NCBI RefSeq assembly: GCF_030547425.1
Contig: NZ_JAUORH010000006.1
Span: 62,001 to 126,000, forward strand
DNA from: Tenacibaculum sp. 1_MG-2023
GTDB lineage: Bacteria > Bacteroidota > Bacteroidia > Flavobacteriales > Flavobacteriaceae
Direction of reading: 5' to 3'
DNA length: 64,000 nucleotides
A program made the position numbers and the translations under genes. The notes under the pieces are model-generated. The model ran no database searches. It saw only the letters and a program-made list of their open reading frames with translations, and was not told the DNA's origin. This document shows, piece after piece, positions 36,671 to 44,247 of this stretch. How positions within the stretch are numbered: position 1 is the first letter of the stretch; each line of letters opens with the position of its first letter.

Positions 36671-37630
36671 ATGTTAAAAGCTGGAGTTTTAGGCGCAGGT
36701 CACTTAGGAAAAATCCATTTGCGTTTGTTACAACAATCAGAAAAATACGAATTAGTAGGGTTTTACGATCCTTTTACAGAAAATGCACAAAAAATAGCTG
36801 ATGAGCTTGGTTATAAACTATTCGATTCAGTAGAAGCATTAATTGATGCTGTTGAAGTAGTTGATATTGTTACTCCTACTCTTTCTCACTTTGATTGTGC
36901 TAAGCAAGCCATTGAAAAAGGGAAGCATATTTTTATTGAAAAGCCTATTACTAATACAGTGCTAGAGGCTGAAGCTATAAGAACCTTAGCTAGTCAATAC
37001 CATGTTCGTGGTCAAGTTGGGCATGTAGAGCGTTTTAATCCTGCTTTTATGGCTGTAAAAGACTTGATTGACACTCCTATGTTTATTGAAACACACCGTT
37101 TAGCTGAATTTAACCCTAGAGGAACCGATGTTCCTGTAGTTTTAGATTTAATGATTCATGATATTGATATTATTTTATCGGTAGTAGATTCAAAAGTAAA
37201 GAGTGTTCATGCAAGTGGAGTATCCGTAATTTCAGAAACTCCTGATATTGCCAATGCTCGTATTGAATTTGAAAACGGATGTGTTGCCAACCTAACAGCT
37301 AGTAGAATTTCGATGAAAAACATGCGTAAAAGTCGTTTTTTTCAAAAAGATGCGTATATCTCAGTAAACTTTTTAGAAAAACAATCGGAAATTGTTAGAA
37401 TGAAAGATGTACCAGAAAAACCTGATGAATTTGCTATGATTTTACAAAATGCTGAGGGAGTTAAAAAGCAAATTTATTATGACAACCCTGAAGTAGTTGC
37501 CAACAATGCTATTTTAGATGAATTAGATTCGTTTGCTGATGCTATTAAGAATAACACTACTCCTATTGTTTCGTTACGTCAGGGTACTGAAGCTTTACGT
37601 GTAGCGCATCAAATTATAGACTGTTTTTAA
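36671..37630 (+). CDS. Gfo/Idh/MocA family oxidoreductase
   Basis: A 319-residue NAD(P)-dependent dehydrogenase. The Rossmann motif is GVLGAGHLGKIHLRLL, the conserved EKP catalytic motif is at FIEKPI (about residue 96), and GHVERFNPAF and the DLMIHDIDIIL helix with catalytic His/Asp are present. It is related to UDP-N-acetylglucosamine 3-dehydrogenase-like members, but the sugar or inositol substrate is not clear. Next gene rightward is a 3-hydroxyacyl-CoA dehydrogenase, separated by a repeat-like region. Confidence 0.88.
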   Translation: MLKAGVLGAGHLGKIHLRLLQQSEKYELVGFYDPFTENAQKIADELGYKLFDSVEALIDAVEVVDIVTPTLSHFDCAKQAIEKGKHIFIEKPITNTVLEAEAIRTLASQYHVRGQVGHVERFNPAFMAVKDLIDTPMFIETHRLAEFNPRGTDVPVVLDLMIHDIDIILSVVDSKVKSVHASGVSVISETPDIANARIEFENGCVANLTASRISMKNMRKSRFFQKDAYISVNFLEKQSEIVRMKDVPEKPDEFAMILQNAEGVKKQIYYDNPEVVANNAILDELDSFADAIKNNTTPIVSLRQGTEALRVAHQIIDCF

Positions 37631-37650
37631 CGTATAAAGTAAATAAGTAA

Positions 37651-37757
37651 TAACCGCGTTAGGGATTGCAGTGAAAATCCTTTTTTGTTATTCTGAATGA
37701 ATCGAAGAATACAACAAAAAAGATTGTAACGGAAAGCCCGCCCCAGAGGGGAACGCC
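37651..37757. repeat. Intergenic palindromic repeat element
   Basis: An intergenic block unlike its surroundings and richer in G+C. The outer arms are GCGTT (37656) and AACGC (37752). Inside, TTTTTTGTT and AACAAAAAA pair around TTCTGAATGAATCGAAGAAT, which I recognise as a form of the dispersed TTCTGA...TCGAAGAAT repeat of Bacteroidota. The words GGGATTGCAGTGAAAATCC and GATTGTAACGGAAAGCCCG are its partially repeated arms. Confidence 0.6.
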
Positions 37758-37782
37758 CATATAAATATCAAAACATAACAAC

Positions 37783-38670
37783 ATGAAAAATATCGCCGTA
37801 ATTGGAGCTGGAACAATGGGAAATGGAATTGCGCATACGTTTGCTCAATTTGGATACAATGTTCAACTTATCGACATTTCGCAAGCTGCCTTAGATAGAG
37901 GGCTAGCAACCATTACTAAAAACTTAGATAGAATGGTAGCGAAAGAAAAAATTACTGAAGACGATAAAAATAATACTTTAAATAACATTACTACACATAC
38001 TTCTATTAAAGAAGGTGTTCAAAACACTAGTTTAGTTGTTGAGGCAGCTACTGAAAATGTAGATTTAAAACTTAAGATTTTTAAAGATTTAGATGAAGCT
38101 TGTGCTGAAGATACTATTTTAGCTACCAACACTTCATCAATCTCAATTACTCAAATTGCAGCAGCTACCAATAGACCTGAAAAAGTAATTGGAATGCACT
38201 TTATGAATCCTGTGCCAATTATGAAGTTGGTTGAAATTATTAGAGGATACAACACTTCTGATGAAGTAATGGACTTTACAGTTGATTTAACTAAGAAAAT
38301 TAACAAAGTTCCTGTTGAAGTAAATGATTACCCTGGTTTTGTTGCCAATCGTATTTTAATGCCAATGATTAACGAAAGTATTGAAACTTTATACAATGGT
38401 GTTGCTGGTGTTGCTGAAATTGATACTGTAATGAAATTAGGAATGGCACACCCAATGGGACCATTACAATTAGCTGATTTTATTGGATTAGATGTTTGTT
38501 TATCTATCTTAAACGTAATGTATGACGGATTTAAAAACCCTAAGTATGCTCCATGTCCGTTATTAGTAAACATGGTTGCAGCAGGAAAATTAGGAGTAAA
38601 ATCTGGTGAAGGTTTTTATGATTATTCTGAAAGTAGAAAAGCAGAGAAAGTTGCGAAGATGTTTTCTTAA
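37783..38670 (+). CDS. 3-hydroxybutyryl-CoA / 3-hydroxyacyl-CoA dehydrogenase
   Basis: A 295-residue NAD-dependent dehydrogenase. The Rossmann motif is GAGTMGNGIAHTFAQFGY at the N-terminus, followed by VVEAATENVDLKLKIF, the catalytic GMHFMNPVPIMKLVEII and the C-terminal domain with DYPGFVANRILMPMINE and GMAHPMGPLQLADFIGLD. It oxidises 3-hydroxyacyl-CoA in short-chain fatty-acid or butyrate-type metabolism. Length matches PaaH/Hbd. Single gene, closed by a terminator. Confidence 0.94.
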   Translation: MKNIAVIGAGTMGNGIAHTFAQFGYNVQLIDISQAALDRGLATITKNLDRMVAKEKITEDDKNNTLNNITTHTSIKEGVQNTSLVVEAATENVDLKLKIFKDLDEACAEDTILATNTSSISITQIAAATNRPEKVIGMHFMNPVPIMKLVEIIRGYNTSDEVMDFTVDLTKKINKVPVEVNDYPGFVANRILMPMINESIETLYNGVAGVAEIDTVMKLGMAHPMGPLQLADFIGLDVCLSILNVMYDGFKNPKYAPCPLLVNMVAAGKLGVKSGEGFYDYSESRKAEKVAKMFS

Positions 38671-38685
38671 ACTTTATAGATTATA

Positions 38686-38733
38686 ACTATAAAAAAGAGG
38701 GGTTTTCATTAGAAAAACTTCTCTTTTTTTATA
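38686..38733. terminator. Terminator between convergent genes
   Basis: ATAAAAAAGAG pairs with CTCTTTTTTTAT, with an inner GTTTTC/GAAAAC stem. A and T flanks let it work in both directions. Confidence 0.75.
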
Positions 38734-38742
38734 ATTAATACT

Positions 38743-39270
38743 TTACCATTGTTTCATTAAACTATCAATTCCTTTTTCAATTCCTCTATAGTAGTTTTCG
38801 TTTTTAAACTCAGGAACAATTACACTATCTATTACCTTTTTGCAAATTTCATCGGTAAGCGTTTTTTCTGTTCCTAACCCTGTAGATATTCGTATTTGTC
38901 TTTCTAATTTATTAATAACAATTGTTAAACCATTATTTTTATCTTTTCTTCCTACTCCCCAATCATTAGCCAATGCTAAAGAATAATCTTCTATATTATC
39001 ATACGGTTTATAACTGCTGATAGTAACGACTGCTATAACATTTGTTGATTCTTTTTCATAATCATCAATTAGTTTTTCCAATTTTTGCTCTTCATCATTT
39101 GTAAACATATCTTCATAATCATTCACATAACCTATCGGAAAAGGAAACTTACTCTCTACAACTTCTTTTGACTTATTAAAAAAGACTACTTCTTTTTGGT
39201 TCTCTGTATTTTTACATGAAAACACTATGATTATTAAAAGCAGTATTACTATAATTACTTTTTCTTTCAT
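38743..39270 (-). CDS. TPM domain lipoprotein
   Basis: A 175-residue lipoprotein with lipobox IVFSCKN (Cys at about residue 17) and a TPM domain from about residue 45 (VNDYEDMFTNDEEQKLEKLI ... NVIAVVTISS ... LALANDWGVGRKDKNNGLTI). I start at the ATG at 39270, because it gives a proper signal peptide and lies 10 bases after the upstream stop. The TPM domain occurs in membrane-protein and photosystem repair proteins; here the role is unknown. It belongs to a leftward set with an NTF2-like lipoprotein and MoxR. Confidence 0.85.
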   Translation of the reverse strand: MKEKVIIVILLLIIIVFSCKNTENQKEVVFFNKSKEVVESKFPFPIGYVNDYEDMFTNDEEQKLEKLIDDYEKESTNVIAVVTISSYKPYDNIEDYSLALANDWGVGRKDKNNGLTIVINKLERQIRISTGLGTEKTLTDEICKKVIDSVIVPEFKNENYYRGIEKGIDSLMKQW

Positions 39271-39280
39271 CTTTCTTAAT

Positions 39281-39727
39281 CTAACACGAAGTATCAGCGA
39301 TGATTTTCCATTCGCCTTGTATCTTCTTGAAGACAATCATAAAAACACCGTTAGCGTCTCCTGCGTTTCTTTTTAAGTGATATTCTCCCATAACCGAATA
39401 AGCTCCATCTGTAATTTTAGAAATATCATTAATCTTAAAAGTTAACGTTCCTGAGTGTCCTTTTGTTGGATACCCTTTTTTATAGTTATCTAAGGTTTTT
39501 TGCCAACCAAAAGTTATTCCGTTACGTCCGTAAAACTTTAATGAATCACTCTTCCAATACCCTTGCATAAAACCTTCTAAATCGTGATTAGACCAAGCTT
39601 CTTCTTGTGCTTTCATTACGGATAAAATCTCTTGCTTTTCTGTTTCTTCTGAGACAGTTTGAGTTGCTTCTTGTTTACACGAAACAAATAGTATAAGTAA
39701 AAAAATGACAGTTAATAACTTCTTCAT
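39281..39727 (-). CDS. NTF2-like (DUF4440/SnoaL-type) lipoprotein
   Basis: A 148-residue lipoprotein with lipobox LFVSCKQ (Cys at about residue 17), then an NTF2-like domain: ILSVMKAQEEAWSNHDLEGFMQGYWKSDSL, SGTLTFKINDISKITDGAYSVMGEYHL and a closing IQGEWKIIADTSC. The pattern EEAWNxxDLxxFMxxYW is typical of the family. These proteins often bind small molecules, but the ligand is unknown. It starts 1 base after the MoxR stop. Confidence 0.85.
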   Translation of the reverse strand: MKKLLTVIFLLILFVSCKQEATQTVSEETEKQEILSVMKAQEEAWSNHDLEGFMQGYWKSDSLKFYGRNGITFGWQKTLDNYKKGYPTKGHSGTLTFKINDISKITDGAYSVMGEYHLKRNAGDANGVFMIVFKKIQGEWKIIADTSC

Positions 39728-39728
39728 C

Positions 39729-40682
39729 TTAAAATAATGAGTTTATAATTTCTTTTACAGTAACTCCTTCAGCTTCTGCTTTATAATTCTTTACAATTCT
39801 ATGTGATAAAATAGGAATAGTTACTGCTTGAACATCTTCAATATCTGGTGAGTATTTTCCGTGTACAGCTGCATGTGCTTTTGCTGCTAAGATTAAATTT
39901 TGTGAAGCTCTAGGTCCTGCTCCCCAATCGATATATTTTTTGATTAACTCGGTTGCTTTATCTGAATTAGGACGTGTTTTACCTACCAATTTAACTGCAT
40001 ATTCAACTACGTTATCTGCTACAGGAATTTTACGAATTAGCTTTTGAATAGCTATAATTTCGTCTGAGGAAAAAATAGCATTTACTTTTTGATTAATTAT
40101 TGAAGTAGTATTTTTTACTACTTGCACTTCTTCTTCAAAACTTGGATACTCTAAGTTTATTGAAAACATAAAACGGTCTAACTGAGCTTCTGGTAACGGG
40201 TATGTTCCTTCTTGCTCAATAGGGTTTTGCGTAGCTAGTACAAAAAAAGGCAATTCTAATTTATAATGGTGTCCAGCAATAGTTACCGACTTTTCTTGCA
40301 TTGCTTCTAACAAGGCTGCCTGTGTTTTAGGTGGTGTACGGTTAATTTCATCCGCTAAAATAATATTCGAAAAAATTGGTCCTTTTATAAATTTAAAATG
40401 ACGTGTTTCATCTAATATTTCACTACCTAAAATATCGGAAGGCATTAAATCTGGAGTAAACTGAATTCTATTAAAGTTAAGTCCTAATGCACTAGAAATT
40501 GTGTTTACTAATAAGGTCTTTGCCAACCCAGGCACTCCAATTAACAACGAATGTCCTCCACAAAAAACTGAAAGTAGTGTATAGTTTACAGCTTCTTGTT
40601 GTCCTATAATTACTTTTCCTATTTCTTGTTGTAGTTGGCTGTACTTTTCTACCAATGTGTTTACTGCTGTTACGTCAGACAT
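39729..40682 (-). CDS. MoxR family AAA+ ATPase, second copy
   Basis: A 317-residue AAA+ ATPase with Walker A GVPGLAKT, Walker B ILADEINRTPPKTQAALLEAMQE (key: ADEINRTP), sensor LATQNPIEQEGTYPLPEAQLDRF and the C-terminal lid domain GAGPRASQNLILAAKAHA. It differs from the copy at 1049 and, unlike it, is not followed by DUF58 but by two small lipoproteins. Upstream lie two foldase genes. In many flavobacteria this MoxR is followed by the Bat aerotolerance cluster, which is not seen here. Confidence 0.92.
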   Translation of the reverse strand: MSDVTAVNTLVEKYSQLQQEIGKVIIGQQEAVNYTLLSVFCGGHSLLIGVPGLAKTLLVNTISSALGLNFNRIQFTPDLMPSDILGSEILDETRHFKFIKGPIFSNIILADEINRTPPKTQAALLEAMQEKSVTIAGHHYKLELPFFVLATQNPIEQEGTYPLPEAQLDRFMFSINLEYPSFEEEVQVVKNTTSIINQKVNAIFSSDEIIAIQKLIRKIPVADNVVEYAVKLVGKTRPNSDKATELIKKYIDWGAGPRASQNLILAAKAHAAVHGKYSPDIEDVQAVTIPILSHRIVKNYKAEAEGVTVKEIINSLF

Positions 40683-40737
40683 AAATTAAAGTTTTTCTTT
40701 ATTCAATAAATTTAATTACAAACTTTTATAAAATGAA

Positions 40738-40763
40738 ATTCCCGCTCTCGCGGGAATGACAAT
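40738..40763. repeat. Short GC-rich hairpin repeat (ATTCCCGC-TCTC-GCGGGAAT)
   Basis: A perfect 8-base stem with a 4-base loop, followed by GACA. The TGTCATTCCCGCG...GCGGGAAT word, read on the minus strand, is a type of dispersed intergenic repeat found in many bacteria. It lies between the foldase gene and MoxR and might also serve as an inter-gene hairpin. Confidence 0.6.
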
Positions 40764-40782
40764 ATACTAAATTTATTATTTC

Positions 40783-42159
40783 TTATTTGTTTTCTTTTTT
40801 CCAATCTTTCTTAAAAGTACACTTCTTATAATCGTTGCTTAATTTTAAGTAAGTTTCTTGGATTTTTTCTTTCGTCCATTTTGTAATTTCTTCTTCTTTT
40901 TTCTTAGCTAAAGCAAATTGTTGCATTCTTACATAGTCTTGAACTAAATCTGCTTTGTGTGTATCTGTTTTCTCTTTTAATAAGATTACTTTGTACATCT
41001 TTTCGCCTTCACGAGTTTCATCATAGTAGATATCAGATAAATCACCTTTTTTTAATTCGCTAATTCTTGCGAATAAGTCTGGTGGCATTCTTGTTAACTC
41101 AAAAGTAGGTTCTTGGGTATAAGGATTCATAATTATACCTGCACTATTTTTTGTTTCTTCATCTTCAGAATACTTTTTTACAGCTTCTTCAAAAGTTATC
41201 TTTCCTTCTTTTATATCAGCTACTATTTTTTCTATTTGCTCTTTAGTTTCATTTAATTTTTTATCAGAAACCTCAGGTTGCATTAAAATATGAGATACTT
41301 CACGTTGATTCCCTTTTATTTTATGTAATTGAAGTATATGATAACCAAAAGCAGATTTAATTGGCTCTGAAATTTGATCAACATCTAATGAAAATGCCGT
41401 TTCTTTAAATTCTTTAATAAATGGGCTATCTTTTGTTATCACATATTTCCCTTCATTCTGAGCTACTCCTGGATCTTCTGAGTTAATAATTGCTTTTAAC
41501 TTAAAACTAGCACCGTTTTCAACCTCTTTTTTAATTTCTTTTAATTTGTTAATAACACGCTCTTCCTCTTCTTTAGTTGGTTCTGCTTTAATTACTAGTT
41601 GTTGTAATTGAACTTCTGCAGGTATTTCAGGTAATTCTTTTTTATCTTCTAAACCTTTAAAATAGATACGAATCTCTTCTGGAGTAACATCTATATTTTC
41701 TGTGATTTTTTGTTGCTCTTTTTCTATTAATAGATTTTCTTTTTGAACCCTTCCTAGCTCCTTCTTTAAATCTTCAATATCATTAAAACCATAAGCTTCA
41801 ACTACTTTTTCCTCACTTCCATATTCTTGTGAAAAGAAAGCAATACTCCTATCTACCCTACTATCTATTTCTGATTGTGATACTGTAGCACTATCAATCA
41901 CTGCATGATGAGCTAATAATTTTTGCTGCATTAATTCTTCTAACATTTCACAGTCAGAAATCTTTACCTTACCCTCACTTCTTAATTCTACCTCTTGCTT
42001 AAACTTATCTATATCAGAATCTAAAACAATGTTTTTACCTACCACAACAGCAACACCATCTACTTTTGTACCTTGTGCATAAATTGTTGTTAAGCTTACT
42101 AAAAACAACGTAAATACTATACTAATATTCTTTAAAGTTCTTGTTTTCAATTGCATCAT
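40783..42159 (-). CDS. SurA-like periplasmic peptidyl-prolyl isomerase
   Basis: A 458-residue periplasmic chaperone. It has a signal peptide (ending TTIYAQ at about residue 29), a SurA N-terminal region (VDGVAVVVGKNIVLDSDIDKF ... ELMQQKLLAHHAV) and two parvulin domains at about 170-270 and 275-380, the second with REVSHILMQ and FEEAVKKYSED. It would assist outer-membrane protein folding. It overlaps the upstream lipoprotein gene by 38 bases, so the two are coupled. Confidence 0.9.
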   Translation of the reverse strand: MMQLKTRTLKNISIVFTLFLVSLTTIYAQGTKVDGVAVVVGKNIVLDSDIDKFKQEVELRSEGKVKISDCEMLEELMQQKLLAHHAVIDSATVSQSEIDSRVDRSIAFFSQEYGSEEKVVEAYGFNDIEDLKKELGRVQKENLLIEKEQQKITENIDVTPEEIRIYFKGLEDKKELPEIPAEVQLQQLVIKAEPTKEEEERVINKLKEIKKEVENGASFKLKAIINSEDPGVAQNEGKYVITKDSPFIKEFKETAFSLDVDQISEPIKSAFGYHILQLHKIKGNQREVSHILMQPEVSDKKLNETKEQIEKIVADIKEGKITFEEAVKKYSEDEETKNSAGIIMNPYTQEPTFELTRMPPDLFARISELKKGDLSDIYYDETREGEKMYKVILLKEKTDTHKADLVQDYVRMQQFALAKKKEEEITKWTKEKIQETYLKLSNDYKKCTFKKDWKKENK

Positions 42160-42982
42160 TTATCAGCGTTTTTTCAATATCTCGTATTAATTCTAATTTT
42201 CTTTTATGTAAAATAATTTGTTTTATTCTAGGACTTACATAGCTTAATGGAGCCGTAGCATTTTGTGGTAACATATTTTTTACAGCGACCAAATATACTC
42301 CTAAACTATCTTCTTTTTGTATGAATTTTGATATTTTTAACAAGTTTTCTTTTGTTTCATTACGAAAAGGCGGAATTTTTTTCTTTAAATAATCAAAAGT
42401 TACCCAAGTTGAATCTTGTAATCGATATGATTTAAAGTTTAACAAGTGCCTTTCTAAATCTTCTTTGTCTTCTTCTTTTTCTGATTTAAACTGCTTTATT
42501 GTCTCTTTTTTATCCAAATAATTTTTACCAAAATGTACATACTCAAACTGTACAAGTTCTTCACTTACCTTAAAGTTATCTTTGTTTTCGTTATAATACA
42601 TGGCTATCTCTTCCTCAGTAACAACAGTATCTAGTTGTTGTTTAATCAAACGCTCTTTATAGCCGTTAATATATAAACTTTTTTTATAATCATTAACTAG
42701 GCTTTGTATCTCTTCACTATTTACTTCTGATATATTCTCTTCAGCCTTTACATACAATAATTCTTGTTTTGCCCACGAGTTAATTAGCCCTTTTACTATA
42801 ACTAAACTATCTTTAGGTGAAAGGTTTTTAGGCAACAACCCTGCAATATCTTTTTTATACAAGTGTTTATTGTATACTGTAGCTATTGGTCTTTCATTTG
42901 TAGCCTTTTTTGTTTTTAGGCTTACAAAATCGCATGAAACTATTACTAATAATGATGTTATTAAAAAAATATTTTTTCTCAC
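42122..42982 (-). CDS. Parvulin-like peptidyl-prolyl isomerase lipoprotein
   Basis: A 286-residue lipoprotein with lipobox IVSCDFV (Cys at about residue 17). The N-terminal part is SurA/PpiD-like (RPIATVYNKHLYKKDIAGLLP, INSWAKQELLYVKA). The middle part begins like a rotamase domain, but its parvulin core is poorly conserved, so a chaperone without isomerase activity is likely. It lies upstream of and overlaps the SurA-like gene. Confidence 0.8.
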   Translation of the reverse strand: MRKNIFLITSLLVIVSCDFVSLKTKKATNERPIATVYNKHLYKKDIAGLLPKNLSPKDSLVIVKGLINSWAKQELLYVKAEENISEVNSEEIQSLVNDYKKSLYINGYKERLIKQQLDTVVTEEEIAMYYNENKDNFKVSEELVQFEYVHFGKNYLDKKETIKQFKSEKEEDKEDLERHLLNFKSYRLQDSTWVTFDYLKKKIPPFRNETKENLLKISKFIQKEDSLGVYLVAVKNMLPQNATAPLSYVSPRIKQIILHKRKLELIRDIEKTLINDAIENKNFKEY

Positions 42983-43306
42983 TTTATACTATTTATTAAT
43001 GCCCCCTTTTCTTACTCTAACCATACTGTTATTTCGTAGCTTTTTAACCCATTTTTTTCTCTAGTTAGTCTTGATAATTACTTATTCTCTTATTTTATCA
43101 AGTTCTTTGCCATATTTTTAGTTTTAAAAAAAAGTTGTAACCATAGTCTTTGATTTCTGTATATTTTTTCAACAAGTTATACAAAGTCTTTTTGAGTAAA
43201 CTTTCTAAGAATCATTTATACAAAATAATTCTGATTCTTTTTTAACACAAAAATGTTACAACGTAAAAAATGGAAAATATAAGAGTATTTTCTTTACACT
43301 ATAAAT
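42983..43306. other. Intergenic region between foldase and DUF493 genes
   Basis: About 320 bases, AT-rich, with no supported gene, hairpin or recognisable promoter. It should contain the leftward promoter of the foldase/MoxR set. Confidence 0.5.
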
Positions 43307-43588
43307 TTACAAAGAAATAATTCCTTTTATTGCCTCTGCTTTTTTATAGTACGAAATAACTTCATCTGAACTTTTTACGGTAATATGTATTGATACACTT
43401 ACATACTTTCCTGTTTTAGATTTTTTTGTATTAATAACTGCTCCTCCATCATTAAATAAATCTTGGACTTCTTTCACCTGGTTACCATCAGTGGGAACAA
43501 TAAATTTATATAAATACTTAGCTGGAAAGGTTGTAGTATCTTCTAACTGTGATTTTAATTTTGCGTAAAAAGCTTCTCTATCTTGCAT
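43307..43588 (-). CDS. DUF493 family protein (YbeD-like)
   Basis: A 93-residue protein with the ferredoxin-like DUF493 pattern: FPAKYLYKFIVPTDGNQVKEVQDLF, TKKSKTGKYVSVSIHITVKS and IISYYKKAEAIKGIISL. YbeD-like proteins may act as allosteric or regulatory modules. It is divergent from the ATPase/recQ/fmt group, with a 116-base gap, a usual arrangement in flavobacteria. Confidence 0.88.
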   Translation of the reverse strand: MQDREAFYAKLKSQLEDTTTFPAKYLYKFIVPTDGNQVKEVQDLFNDGGAVINTKKSKTGKYVSVSIHITVKSSDEVISYYKKAEAIKGIISL

Positions 43589-43704
43589 AACTCAAAAATT
43601 ACTGTTTTTATTAAAATTCATCAAAAAATATAGAATATATAATGATGAAGCACAAAATTACACTATTTATTATATTTATAACTTGAAACTTTTATTTTTG
43701 CCCC

Positions 43705-44247
43705 ATGCAACAAAAAATAGTTTTAATAGGTGGTCCAGGTACGGGTAAATCCTCTATTTTAAGAGAATTTATTAAACGAGGGTATCAATGTATGCCAGAG
43801 ATTTCAAGAGAGGTTACAGTAAAAGCTCAAAAAGATGGGGTTGACCAACTTTTCTTAGAGCAACCTTTATTATTTAGCCAACTATTATTAGAAGGGAGAG
43901 AACAACAGTACTTAGAAGCTCATCAAAGCGATGCAGAAGTCATCTTTTTTGACAGAGGAATTCCTGATGTACATGCGTATATGAATTATTTAGGATCTGA
44001 CTACCCAGAGGTTTTTATTGAAAAAAGTAATAAATATTTATACAGTAAAGTATTTATGTGTTCACCTTGGGAAGCCATTTATAAATCTGATAACGAGCGT
44101 TATGAAACTTTCGAACAATCAGTAAAAATAGATACCTTTTTAAAGGAAGCTTATGAAGAAGTAGGCTATAATATTATTAACGTTCCTTTTGGTTCGGTAC
44201 AAGAGCGCTGTGATTTTATTTTACATTCGTTAAAATACGATGTATGA
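43705..44247 (+). CDS. P-loop ATPase/kinase (AAA_28, NadR-like)
   Basis: A 180-residue nucleoside-kinase-like ATPase with the P-loop IGGPGTGKSSILREF at residues 7-20, MPEISREV, and the DRGIPD motif at about residue 91, typical of the AAA_28 or NadR-type group. The substrate is unknown. The stop overlaps the recQ start by 8 bases. Confidence 0.85.
   Translation: MQQKIVLIGGPGTGKSSILREFIKRGYQCMPEISREVTVKAQKDGVDQLFLEQPLLFSQLLLEGREQQYLEAHQSDAEVIFFDRGIPDVHAYMNYLGSDYPEVFIEKSNKYLYSKVFMCSPWEAIYKSDNERYETFEQSVKIDTFLKEAYEEVGYNIINVPFGSVQERCDFILHSLKYDV

Noticed and set aside
37651..37757. tRNA gene or riboswitch
   Set aside because: GC-rich and structured, but no cloverleaf, anticodon arm or known riboswitch core can be drawn; the inner part matches a dispersed repeat.
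39729..40682. Start of a Bat aerotolerance operon
   Set aside because: The MoxR gene is followed by NTF2-like and TPM lipoproteins, not by DUF58 and vWA Bat genes.
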